From the NCBI GenBank assembly GCA_964533045.1, contig CAZHKT010000028.1:1-30220 (forward strand): a stretch of DNA of 30,220 nt, given 5' to 3'. Numbering within the stretch: position 1 is the first letter of the stretch; the number at the start of each line of letters is the position of its first letter. Source of the DNA: JACQNR01 sp964533045. GTDB lineage: Bacteria; Acidobacteriota; Terriglobia; UBA7540. Shown here one piece after another: positions 23,028 to 29,771 of this stretch. Position numbers and translations under genes: made by a program. The notes beneath the pieces were generated by a model. That model was not told where the DNA came from. It saw only the letters and a program-made list of their open reading frames with translations, and made no database searches.

Positions 23028-23084
23028 GGGTGTAGGCTCCTTTCATCGGGAGATTTTGTTGCTCACACAACAAAACCTACACCC
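23028..23084 (-). promoter_or_regulatory. Nested hairpin over the transposase translation start
   Basis: Outer stem GGGTGTAGG (23028-23036) with CCTACACCC (23076-23084), both perfect. Inner stem TTTTGTTG (23054-23061) with CAACAAAA (23068-23075), also perfect, around a 6-base loop. In the transcript the 3' outer arm sits between the Shine-Dalgarno AAAGGAG and the TTG start. Such structures can block translation from read-through RNA in other insertion sequences; that role is inferred here. Confidence 0.6.
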
Positions 23085-23115
23085 TCTCGCTTTTTACACA
23101 ATCAAAGTTACGTCA

Positions 23116-23124
23116 CCCGGGGTT
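23116..23124. repeat. Right copy of 9-bp direct repeat flanking the insertion sequence
   Basis: CCCGGGGTT, identical to 21817-21825. Probable target-site duplication. Confidence 0.7.
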
Positions 23125-23157
23125 GCCGCAGAGTTTTGAATCTTCCGGGGATGAGAC

Positions 23158-23967
23158 CTATTTTGCGGAGCTCTTGCGGGCGTCCTTGATGGCGTACATG
23201 TTCTTGTCGGCTTCGGTCAGGACTTGGTCGAGGTTTTGGCCGGGCTTCCATTCGGCCAGGCCCATGCTGAGGGAAAGATCGAAATCCTGGAGCTGGCCGG
23301 ACTTATTCCAATCATCCACGGATTTTTCGATCCGCGCCACCGCAATCTTGGCCCCCTCCAGCGGCGCGTCCGCCAGGATGACCAGAAACTCATCGCCCCC
23401 GTATCGCACCACGGAATCCGAGCCGCGCACCGCGCCCCGCAAGATCGCTGCAATCTCTGCGATCACAAAATCTCCGGTCAGGTGGCCGAAGCGCGTGTTG
23501 ATTTCCTTGAACCGGTCGGTGTCAATCACCATGAAAGTGAGTGCTTTTCCGAGTCGCTGGGCGCGAGCCATGTAACGCTTGGCCATGTCGTCTAGGGCGC
23601 GGCGGTTGTAAACCTCGGTCAGCGGGTCCGTGAAGGACTGAAGGCGGGTCAGCTCGTTCTGGATGGAGGTGGATATCACCCGCTCGCGCAGACGGCGCAG
23701 CTCCAGCCGCTTGGTGATCATATAGGTATTGAAAATCACCAGGAAACCTGCGGCCGCGACAAAAACATCGCGAGGGATGCTGAGGGCGATGCGGATGTCG
23801 CCTTGCTTGAGAATGGCGGAGGGAAAGATCAGCGCCAGCAGCGCCGAACTGGCAAGGACGCCCGTGCCCGCCACGATCAGCCACAAAAGCCAGTCACGCT
23901 TTTCCAGCGCGGCCAGTTGCTCGCTGACACGAGAGAGAATGGATTCAGAGTGGGCCGGTTCGGGCAT
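23158..23967 (-). CDS. Membrane-bound diguanylate cyclase (GGDEF)
   Basis: Makes cyclic di-GMP from two GTP. 269 residues. Two membrane segments (about 27-52 and 68-85) are joined by a short periplasmic loop, too small for a sensor domain, and followed by a helical linker (KRLELRRLRERVIST). The GGDEF domain has DPLTEVYNRRAL (114-125), DTDRFKEINTRFGHLTGD (149-166) and the active-site loop RYGGDEF with GGDEF at 190-194. The inhibitory I-site R181-GS-D184 lies exactly five residues before it, so product inhibition is expected. ATG 23967; a promoter is visible at 24021-24050. Cyclic di-GMP often controls type IV pili, but a link to the distant pilT is only conjecture. Confidence 0.95.
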   Translation of the reverse strand: MPEPAHSESILSRVSEQLAALEKRDWLLWLIVAGTGVLASSALLALIFPSAILKQGDIRIALSIPRDVFVAAAGFLVIFNTYMITKRLELRRLRERVISTSIQNELTRLQSFTDPLTEVYNRRALDDMAKRYMARAQRLGKALTFMVIDTDRFKEINTRFGHLTGDFVIAEIAAILRGAVRGSDSVVRYGGDEFLVILADAPLEGAKIAVARIEKSVDDWNKSGQLQDFDLSLSMGLAEWKPGQNLDQVLTEADKNMYAIKDARKSSAK

Positions 23968-23993
23968 GCCTGGCGGAGTCTCTTTTCAGATCG

Positions 23994-24014
23994 CCCCTTC
24001 GTTTTCCCAAGGGG
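23994..24014 (-). other. Hairpin in the diguanylate cyclase leader
   Basis: On the minus strand CCCCTT and AAGGGG form a 6-bp stem with a 9-base purine-rich loop, at or just after the predicted transcription start and about 27 nt before the ATG. No known riboswitch fold is recognised. Confidence 0.35.
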
Positions 24015-24020
24015 GTTCCT

Positions 24021-24050
24021 TTTATAGCGCGCAAACGGGTCTTTGCGCAA
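24021..24050 (-). promoter_or_regulatory. sigma-70-type promoter of the diguanylate cyclase gene
   Basis: Minus strand TTGCGC (24045-24050), 18-bp spacer, TATAAA (24021-24026). Start near 24014, leader about 47 nt. Confidence 0.5.
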
Positions 24051-24226
24051 TCAGTAATTGTCCCTGGGGGCGGAAGCGGAAATTGGCCTGTTACTCTAAG
24101 GATATCAGTGTGTAGTGACTGATAATCTAACACCGAGTCGCTTGCGTTTCACGAGTTGTGCAAAGGAAAGTGATGACCAGGCCTCTGGCGTCGTTGCCCC
24201 GAGCGGTGCTTTTCGGCGCTGAGGAC

Positions 24227-24244
24227 CTGCCTGCTGGCAGGCAG
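24227..24244. other. Perfect 7-bp hairpin next to the 94-bp repeat copy
   Basis: CTGCCTG-CTGG-CAGGCAG, between the diguanylate cyclase promoter and the repeat copy at 24272. No U-run, so it is not a clear intrinsic terminator. The remaining bases of the 422-bp gap (23968-24389) show no coding signal. Confidence 0.45.
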
Positions 24245-24271
24245 TGCCGCTCCCGCCGCGGGGCACTTCGT

Positions 24272-24366
24272 AGCGGCGGCCTTCAGGCCGCCACCGATAC
24301 GTGTCGCCCTGAAGGGCGACGCTACGTCCCGCTCAGTCGAAAACCACGAAGGACATCCGCCATTGT
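24272..24366. repeat. Inverted distant copy of the 94-bp double-palindrome repeat
   Basis: The reverse complement matches the unit at 16134-16227 along its full length, with both palindromes intact (GCGGCCTTCAGGCCGC and GTCGCCCTGAAGGGCGAC). More diverged than the tandem copies are from each other. It lies 23 bp downstream of an ATP-grasp gene stop. Confidence 0.8.
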
Positions 24367-24389
24367 AAAGATCTGTTGGACGCACCGCA

Positions 24390-25490
24390 CTAGATTGCAT
24401 TTCTTGTCAGCGCCTGCTCCAGGATTCTGCCCAGCAACTCCGAGAACTTGATCCCGGCAAGCTGAAGAATGCTACCCGTTGAAGTTTCGCTGTCGCCGGA
24501 GAGGCCGCAGTTGGCGTTCACCTCCAGGCAATAGAGTTTCCCGGAGGCGCGGTCCCGGCGGATATCTACACGGCCGTAGCCGGTCCCTTCGGTGGCGGCA
24601 TAAGCCCGCCGGGCCAAGCTTACCAGCTCCTCTTCCTGGGCTGGCGGGACCGGCACGTAGCGATAGAAGGCTTCATTGCCAGCCGGCGGTGATTCCTCCC
24701 GGTAATATCCCCAGTAGCGGTCATAGGAGAGAAATCGTTCCTCCTCCGGGATGGATGCGGCGAAGGCGCGCCGCGCCGGAGGGAGATTCCACAGCGTCTC
24801 CGGACGGTCCCAGAACCCCCCCACGAAAACCGTGTATTCTTCGCCGTCCAGGAACCGCTCCACAAAGATACCGTGCTGGGAATAGAGTGGGCCATCGTGT
24901 CCGGCGAGCAGTTCGTCCCGCCGAGCCGTGACCGCTTCGTCAGAAATCACCTTGGACTTCAGCGAGATTCCTTCACTCGCTGAGGATACGTTAGGCTTCA
25001 CCAGGACGGGCGTGCCGAGCGCCGCGCAGACACCATGCACTGGCCCGGTGTTGGCGAGGAGGCAGTAGGGAGCGGTCTCCACGCCGGCGCGAACGAAGCG
25101 GTCTTTCATAGTGACCTTGGCGGTCGAGATGTTGTAGAAGGTCGAGGCGGCTCCGGTAAAGGGGATTCCTTCCTTCTCGAGCGCCTGTACCACTGTCACC
25201 CCCGGCGTCCCCCAATGTTCGACTCCGTCGCAGAGGTTAAAGACCACCGTGGGCCGGTGCCGAAGCGAATCGCGTACCTGGTTGATCAAGTCTTCGATGT
25301 TTCCAAGAACAACTGGCTGCCACACCCAGCGGAGCCCCAGTTCTTCGAAAGAGGAAGCCAGTTCGGCTTTGGTTTCGTGATTGTCGTAGGTATCACCCCA
25401 TAAACGGCCATCGTGCAGGCTGTAGGGTACAAAGGTCCAGACCATGGGCCGTACTTTGTGCAGCAAGTGATCCTTGCCTGACTCGAACAT
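24390..25490 (-). CDS. ATP-grasp ligase, D-Ala-D-Ala ligase-like (second of tandem pair)
   Basis: 366 residues. N-terminal preATP-grasp region with FNLCDGVEHWGTPGV (84-98) and ALEKEGIPFTGA (103-114), aligned to the substrate-side loop of Ddl enzymes. ATP-binding VLVKPNVSSASEGI (162-175), GIFVERFLDGEEYTVFVGG (207-225), and the metal-binding C-terminal loop CLEVNANCGLSGDS (321-334). The EVN-x-x-CG form differs from the EVN-x-x-PG of true Ddl, so the substrate is probably not D-alanine; a peptide or amino-acid ligation is inferred. ATG 25490 with GGAGAAG upstream. It follows its paralog by 18 bp. Confidence 0.88.
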   Translation of the reverse strand: MFESGKDHLLHKVRPMVWTFVPYSLHDGRLWGDTYDNHETKAELASSFEELGLRWVWQPVVLGNIEDLINQVRDSLRHRPTVVFNLCDGVEHWGTPGVTVVQALEKEGIPFTGAASTFYNISTAKVTMKDRFVRAGVETAPYCLLANTGPVHGVCAALGTPVLVKPNVSSASEGISLKSKVISDEAVTARRDELLAGHDGPLYSQHGIFVERFLDGEEYTVFVGGFWDRPETLWNLPPARRAFAASIPEEERFLSYDRYWGYYREESPPAGNEAFYRYVPVPPAQEEELVSLARRAYAATEGTGYGRVDIRRDRASGKLYCLEVNANCGLSGDSETSTGSILQLAGIKFSELLGRILEQALTRNAI

Positions 25491-25508
25491 CCACTTCTCC
25501 GCGCAGGG

Positions 25509-26582
25509 TTAGTCCTTCTCGCCGTTCATACCGTATCGCTTGAGCGCCGCATTGAGCACGCTGCGCACCAAATCACCGTGCGTCCAGCCCTCCGCCTCGG
25601 CCATCAGGGTTAGGTCGCTGCTGGGAGCGATGCCGGGCAGACTATTGACTTCCAGAATGCTCGGCCGGTCCGTCCCGCGGTCCAGGCGGAAATCCACCCG
25701 CGCAAAATCCCGGCAGCGCAGAGCACGGAAGGCCTGCTCTGCCAGGTGACGCACTTCGCAAGTCAAAGCGTTCCCGAGTTCCGCCGGGCAAATGTGCCTG
25801 TAGCAACTGGCGTACTGAAACTTCTGCAGGGAGCCGTAAATTGGCAGCAGGTCCGGGGGATAACCACTGAAGTCCACTTCGTTGATGGGGAAGAAATGGA
25901 GATCCTTTTCGTTGCCCACCACCCCGCAGGAAATTTCCCGCCCCTCGATATAACTCTCGACCAGAACCGGCTCGCGATAGGTTTCGACCAGGTAAGTCAG
26001 GCACTCCCGCAATTGCTGGGGATTGTGGCAGAGGCTGCGATTGGAGATGCCCATGCCGCCGCCCTCATGGGCAGGCTTGGCAAAGAGCGGGAAGCGAAGA
26101 TCGCCGCGTAAGACCTCGTCCGGCGACTGGAACACCTGAAAGGCAGGAGTGGGCAGATTCCACGATCGAAGGATGTGCTTGGTAACCGGCTTGTCCAACG
26201 TGATGGCGGCTCCCAGCGGTCCAGGGCCGGTGTAGCGCAGGCCCAGCATTTCCAGCAGGGCAGGAACGTGGGCTTCGCGATCCTCGCCTCGGAAACCTTC
26301 GGCAAGATTAAAGCAGATGTCCGGACGGACTGCCGCCAGACGGCGGGGCAGGCTGGGTGTTCCCTCTTCGACGACGACTTCGTGTCCCGCCTCCTGAAAT
26401 GCTCTTGTGTAGGAAGCGATATTTTCTTCGGTATCCAGCTCCACCAGTCCGTCGTGGGGAAGAGGGGGCACCCAGTCCCGGGGAACGCTCCGGACCGTGC
26501 TGACGATGAGTGCAACGCGCAAAACGCTCAGAAGCGATTTCTCCTGCGAGCGGCGCGGGAAACCCCGCACGCCCCTGTTCAA
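25509..26582 (-). CDS. ATP-grasp ligase, D-Ala-D-Ala ligase-like (first of tandem pair)
   Basis: 357 residues from TTG 26582. Ddl-like blocks: NLAEGFRGEDREAHVPALLEMLG (92-114), YTGPGPLGAAITLDKPVTKHIL (117-138), ATP-binding FPLFAKPAHEGGGMGI (164-179), VLVESYIEGREISCGVVGN (206-224) and EVNSLPGIAPSSDL (311-324), which keeps the EVN-x-x-PG metal and substrate loop of true Ddl. The first 21 residues are not conserved; an internal TTG just before RVALIVSTV would fit the fold better. CGGAG precedes the TTG at 26582. No mur or ftsQAZ genes are near, so a specialised peptide ligase rather than the cell-wall Ddl is likely. Confidence 0.88.
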   Translation of the reverse strand: MNRGVRGFPRRSQEKSLLSVLRVALIVSTVRSVPRDWVPPLPHDGLVELDTEENIASYTRAFQEAGHEVVVEEGTPSLPRRLAAVRPDICFNLAEGFRGEDREAHVPALLEMLGLRYTGPGPLGAAITLDKPVTKHILRSWNLPTPAFQVFQSPDEVLRGDLRFPLFAKPAHEGGGMGISNRSLCHNPQQLRECLTYLVETYREPVLVESYIEGREISCGVVGNEKDLHFFPINEVDFSGYPPDLLPIYGSLQKFQYASCYRHICPAELGNALTCEVRHLAEQAFRALRCRDFARVDFRLDRGTDRPSILEVNSLPGIAPSSDLTLMAEAEGWTHGDLVRSVLNAALKRYGMNGEKD

Positions 26583-26624
26583 GTGCTCCGCTCAATCGCC
26601 CTTCGTGCGGCGATGGTCTGAATG

Positions 26625-26630
26625 AGTATA
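26625..26630 (-). promoter_or_regulatory. -10 candidate for the ATP-grasp pair
   Basis: Minus strand TATACT, about 42 bases before the TTG start; no good -35 at normal spacing. It lies in the 120-bp gap after the PQQ-type dehydrogenase gene. Confidence 0.3.
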
Positions 26631-26702
26631 AATGAAGTTGGGCATTCCGGTGTGAATGGCCCCGTGGTGTTTGACAATTCTCTGGCGAGGGCGGAGGCTC
26701 AC

Positions 26703-28478
26703 TCAATGGCTGAGAGACCAGACAAACGCAGCCAGCGCCTGCACCTGATCGTTGGAAAGCTGCGCTCCGCCCTTGGGAGGCATGGGACTTCGGTATTGTT
26801 TGGGCTGCAGGACGCCTTCGGCGATCGTCTTGGCAATCCCGGAATAACTCCCGTCACTCCACAACCAATTCTTGCCGGTCAGATCGGGACCCAGGGGTGA
26901 GCCCGTTCCATCCTCACCGTGGCAGCCGGCGCAGTTGGCGGCGCCCACCTGGCCGCGGTAGATGCGCTCTCCCAGCGCGACCATCTCCGGCGTGGCGCCC
27001 TCTGGGACGCGCGGCGCTCGGGATGCTCCGGCATCCGCCAGGGTCCCTGCCGGCGGAGGGGCCGAGCTTTCAATCTCACCGGCCGGGGCCGAAGGACTCG
27101 GGCAAGGAGTGTAGGGGGCTGGGCCCGCCTGCGGGCCACCCTGATAGACAATCTTGAAGATACGTCCGCGGACGTCATCGGAGACGTAAAGCGCGCCGTC
27201 CGGACTGACAGCGACTCCACTGGGACGGTACATCGCCTTCTCTGGAGACTTGACGGCCCCGGCAAAGCCGTCGGCGAAGATCTCGCACGCGCCCGCGGCT
27301 TGGCCGTCGCGCAAAGGTTGATACACCACGTTATATCCCTGCTGCGGGTATGGCGCGCGATTCCATGATCCGTGAAATGCAATAAAAACCCCACCATGAT
27401 AGCGTTCCGGGAATTGCTTCTTGTCGTAGTAGGCCACGGCATTCGGCGCCCAATGGGCGGGGAAGGCCGCGACAGGAGGAAGTTTATCGCCGCATGAGCC
27501 GACCTTCTTGCCGCCGTCGCCACCGTATTCCGGCGCCAGGACGCGCTTCTGCTGTACCGCGTCGTAGTAGCACTCCGGCCAGCCGTAGTCTCCACCTTTT
27601 TTCAAGAGCATCAATTCTTCCGCGGGTTGCGTGGCTTCCTCTTCCGGCCTGTAAAGATGGGGCCAGTTGGTATAGAGCTGGTCGCGTCCGTGCTGCGTGA
27701 CGAAGACGCGGCCCTTTGCATCGATCGTCAGGCCGCCAGCGTTGCGGATTCCCGTCACGTAGCGCTCTGCAGGAGAGAATCGCTGTCCGGTCTTAGTGGC
27801 GTCGTAAAGCCAGACGCCGCCACGGGTTTCGAGTTCCGTGCAGGGTTGCGCGCCGGGCGATCCGGGTGCCCTGTTTTGAAGCTGGCAGGCGTTGCTGGCC
27901 GAGGCGACGTCAACATAGAGGGCGCCTTCGGGATCAATCGCAAACGGATGCATCGGATGGTCGCCGTCGAGCGGCAATCCGGAGACCACGGTTTCGGGGG
28001 GGCCCTTCGGAACGACGGAGCCCCGGCCGAGCGAGTATCTCACGATCCGGTCGTTGATCTCTGCGTAGAGGAAGCCCTGGTAAATACCGATCCCCGTGCC
28101 ACCCGCGCCGCCCGTCTCGACCGTTTCGCCGAAGCGCTCCACCACGTCGGCTTTCCCCGAACCGTCCCTGTCCTGCAAGGCCACCAGGAATCCTCCCTGG
28201 GGGGGCGCCGCGTTGCCGTAATAGGGCCCCGACCACGTATTGACGTACACCACGCCATTTGGTGCAACGACCAGGTGGCGCGCGTGGCCGATGCCGTCGG
28301 CAAACACCGTGCCGCAGAAACCGGGCGGCAGTTTCAATCCGGAATCGTCATTGGCGCAGGCTGGCGGCTGGGTCCTGGCCCCAGGCTTCGCAGGAATCTG
28401 GGCCCAGAAGGCCTGCCCCCAGATCAAGAGAGTGACCGCAAAAATCAAAAGGCTGCGCTGCGTGTCCAGCCGACGCAT
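26703..28478 (-). CDS. Exported PQQ-type sugar (sorbosone-like) dehydrogenase fused to cytochrome c
   Basis: 591 residues from ATG 28478. Signal peptide about 1-27. A six-bladed beta-propeller of the soluble glucose/sorbosone dehydrogenase type follows (LPPGFCGTVFADGIGHARHLVVAPNG; GIRNAGGLTIDAKGRVFVTQHGRDQLY; GGVFIAFHGSWNRAPYPQQGYNVV; PSGVAVSPDGALYVSDD). After a Pro/Ser/Ala linker comes a class I cytochrome c with Cys516-AG-Cys519-His520 and a candidate axial Met in RSPMPPKGG. It would oxidise a sugar or aldose in the periplasm and pass electrons to its own heme; the substrate is unknown. AGGAGG five bases before the ATG. Followed by the ATP-grasp pair, probably a separate unit. Confidence 0.9.
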   Translation of the reverse strand: MRRLDTQRSLLIFAVTLLIWGQAFWAQIPAKPGARTQPPACANDDSGLKLPPGFCGTVFADGIGHARHLVVAPNGVVYVNTWSGPYYGNAAPPQGGFLVALQDRDGSGKADVVERFGETVETGGAGGTGIGIYQGFLYAEINDRIVRYSLGRGSVVPKGPPETVVSGLPLDGDHPMHPFAIDPEGALYVDVASASNACQLQNRAPGSPGAQPCTELETRGGVWLYDATKTGQRFSPAERYVTGIRNAGGLTIDAKGRVFVTQHGRDQLYTNWPHLYRPEEEATQPAEELMLLKKGGDYGWPECYYDAVQQKRVLAPEYGGDGGKKVGSCGDKLPPVAAFPAHWAPNAVAYYDKKQFPERYHGGVFIAFHGSWNRAPYPQQGYNVVYQPLRDGQAAGACEIFADGFAGAVKSPEKAMYRPSGVAVSPDGALYVSDDVRGRIFKIVYQGGPQAGPAPYTPCPSPSAPAGEIESSAPPPAGTLADAGASRAPRVPEGATPEMVALGERIYRGQVGAANCAGCHGEDGTGSPLGPDLTGKNWLWSDGSYSGIAKTIAEGVLQPKQYRSPMPPKGGAQLSNDQVQALAAFVWSLSH

Positions 28479-28511
28479 CAAAACCTCCTGTGAGGAATGC
28501 CCAATGAAAAG

Positions 28512-28520
28512 AGTTTACCA
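28512..28520 (-). promoter_or_regulatory. Extended -10 candidate for the dehydrogenase-cytochrome gene
   Basis: Minus strand TGGTAAACT, a TGn-extended -10 with TAAACT. Start near 28505, leader about 27 nt. No matching -35 is seen. Confidence 0.35.
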
Positions 28521-28665
28521 CAGGGATCAAAGATGGAGGCCGGCTGCAGCCTGCGCGCAGCCAAGAACGGGCAAGCGTTCGGGCGGGGGCGGACCCAACC
28601 ACCCCTTTCATCGCAGGCTGAGATAACGATGCTAGGGCAAGGTGAGGTAAATGTGGCGCACTGCT

Positions 28666-28743
28666 TGGCGTCCCCGGCGGGATTCGAACCCGCGTTACCG
28701 CCGTGAAAGGGCGATGTCCTAGGCCGGGCTAGACGACGGGGAC
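28666..28743 (-). tRNA. tRNA-Glu (anticodon UUC)
   Basis: The cloverleaf can be folded by eye. Acceptor GTCCCCG pairs with CGGGGAC. The anticodon stem TCGCC/GGCGG encloses loop CTTTCAC with anticodon TTC (34-36), and a T arm GCGGG-TTCGAAT-CCCGC is present. The 3' CCA is encoded (28666-28668). 78 nt including CCA. It decodes GAA and GAG and also feeds tetrapyrrole synthesis through glutamyl-tRNA in bacteria that use the C5 pathway. It stands alone with its own promoter upstream. Confidence 0.96.
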
Positions 28744-28773
28744 GGTCGGAAGGTTTCCAGTTTTCAGCTTCGG

Positions 28774-28799
28774 AACGCCCCCCTAGCCGGACGGGCGTT
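28774..28799 (-). other. Hairpin in the tRNA-Glu precursor leader
   Basis: AACGCCC (28774-28780) and GGGCGTT (28793-28799) form a 7-bp stem with a 12-base loop, about 30 nt before the mature tRNA 5' end. Confidence 0.45.
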
Positions 28800-28835
28800 G
28801 CACAGGGCGAAAGTTCTCTCTCGGTGCTGAGTTTC

Positions 28836-28865
28836 ATGGTAGCAGCGAACGTTCAGGAGTGTCAA
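28836..28865 (-). promoter_or_regulatory. Strong sigma-70-type promoter of tRNA-Glu
   Basis: Minus strand perfect -35 TTGACA (28860-28865), 18-bp spacer, -10 TACCAT (28836-28841). Start near 28829, giving a precursor leader of about 86 nt. It lies back-to-back with the peroxidase promoter. Confidence 0.65.
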
Positions 28866-28889
28866 TTCCCTGCAATGGCTTAAGCGTGG

Positions 28890-28918
28890 TTGCGCGCTGC
28901 GCTGCCCATCGGTACGAT
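28890..28918 (+). promoter_or_regulatory. sigma-70-type promoter of the glutathione peroxidase gene
   Basis: TTGCGC (28890-28895), exactly 17 bp, TACGAT (28913-28918). Start near 28925, leader about 60 nt. Confidence 0.5.
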
Positions 28919-28984
28919 AGGAGTGACCTTGGCGCGTGGCGCCGGGGCAGGGCGTTGAGCAAAACAAGAATGAAGGAGCAAATC

Positions 28985-29542
28985 ATGGAATTCCATCCCC
29001 GTACGTTCGCGTGCGTCCTGGCTTTGTTTGTGGCTTTCGCGGCGCCCCTGGGCGCGGCCTCCCAGGTCTACGACTTCACCCTCAAATCGATTGACGGTGT
29101 GGCCACGCCGCTTTCCGCTTACAAGGGCAAGGTCATTCTGATGGTGAACGTGGCGAGCAAGTGCGGCTACACGCCGCAATATGAAGGTCTTCAGGCGCTT
29201 TACGAAAAATACAAGGACAGGGGCTTCGTGATTCTGGGATTTCCCGCCAACAACTTCGGCGCGCAGGAACCGGGCACGGATGCCGAAATCAAAACCTTCT
29301 GCTCCACCAAGTACCGTGTGACGTTTCCGATGTTCTCGAAGGTTTCGGTGAAGGGAGATGACGCCACGCCGCTCTATCGGTACCTGACCACCTCGGCCAA
29401 CCCTGCCGTGGCGGGCGAGGTGAAGTGGAACTTCACCAAATTCCTGGTCGATCGGGAGGGCAGGGTCGTCGCGCGCTTCGAGCCTTCCGTCAAGCCGGAG
29501 TCGGAAGAAGTGGCCGCCGCGATTGAGAAACTGCTGAAGTAA
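28985..29542 (+). CDS. Glutathione peroxidase family protein, exported
   Basis: Thiol peroxidase reducing hydrogen or lipid peroxides. 185 residues. Signal peptide about 1-25 (ends GAASQ), so periplasmic. The peroxidatic Cys60 lies in NVASKCGYTPQYEGLQ, a Cys form without selenocysteine. The tetrad partners are Gln in FGAQEPG and Trp148-Asn149 in KWNFTKFLVD. Cys106 in TFCSTKY sits where thioredoxin-dependent relatives keep the resolving cysteine. The family's FPCNQF block reads FPANNF, so that extra cysteine is absent. Start ATG 28985 is chosen for AAGGAG six bases upstream; an ATG five codons earlier lacks a site. Single gene. Confidence 0.94.
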   Translation: MEFHPRTFACVLALFVAFAAPLGAASQVYDFTLKSIDGVATPLSAYKGKVILMVNVASKCGYTPQYEGLQALYEKYKDRGFVILGFPANNFGAQEPGTDAEIKTFCSTKYRVTFPMFSKVSVKGDDATPLYRYLTTSANPAVAGEVKWNFTKFLVDREGRVVARFEPSVKPESEEVAAAIEKLLK

Positions 29543-29636
29543 CCTTTCGCCTGCCTGGCGCCCACGAGGCACGTCGAAGGATCTGAAATCTCGCGGACCG
29601 ATATGGAGCGTGTCAAGAAGACTCGCCCGGGCGGCC

Positions 29637-29693
29637 CGACTTCTGCCGACCGCCGCAACCCGAATCGCGCATTCGATGAGCGCGCAGAAGTCG
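29637..29693. other. Inverted repeat between convergent genes
   Basis: CGACTTCTGC (29637-29646) and GCAGAAGTCG (29684-29693) are perfect 10-bp inverted repeats 37 bp apart, between the peroxidase and proteinase 3' ends. It could end transcription from both sides, but no U-run is seen. Confidence 0.4.
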
Positions 29694-29771
29694 TCCCCGA
29701 TGAAGAGGCTGCGGGAGGTCCTGCCTGCCGGAATCCGAATGGAGTTCTCGGCCGGACGCCTTCCCCTATCT

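Larger units (their letters stand above)
21826..23118 (-). mobile_element. IS256-family insertion sequence, apparently complete
   Basis: About 1.29 kb with one transposase gene. Imperfect terminal inverted repeats of 39 bp start GGGTG at both ends and share an identical core TTGTGTAAAAAGC (21843-21855, and inverted at 23089-23101), with a second GGGTG at their inner ends. CCCGGGGTT flanks both sides. Size, repeat structure and transposase agree with the IS256/Mutator group. It lies between the diguanylate cyclase gene end and the amidase promoter, oriented like both neighbours, so read-through from the cyclase gene would enter it in sense direction. Confidence 0.88.
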
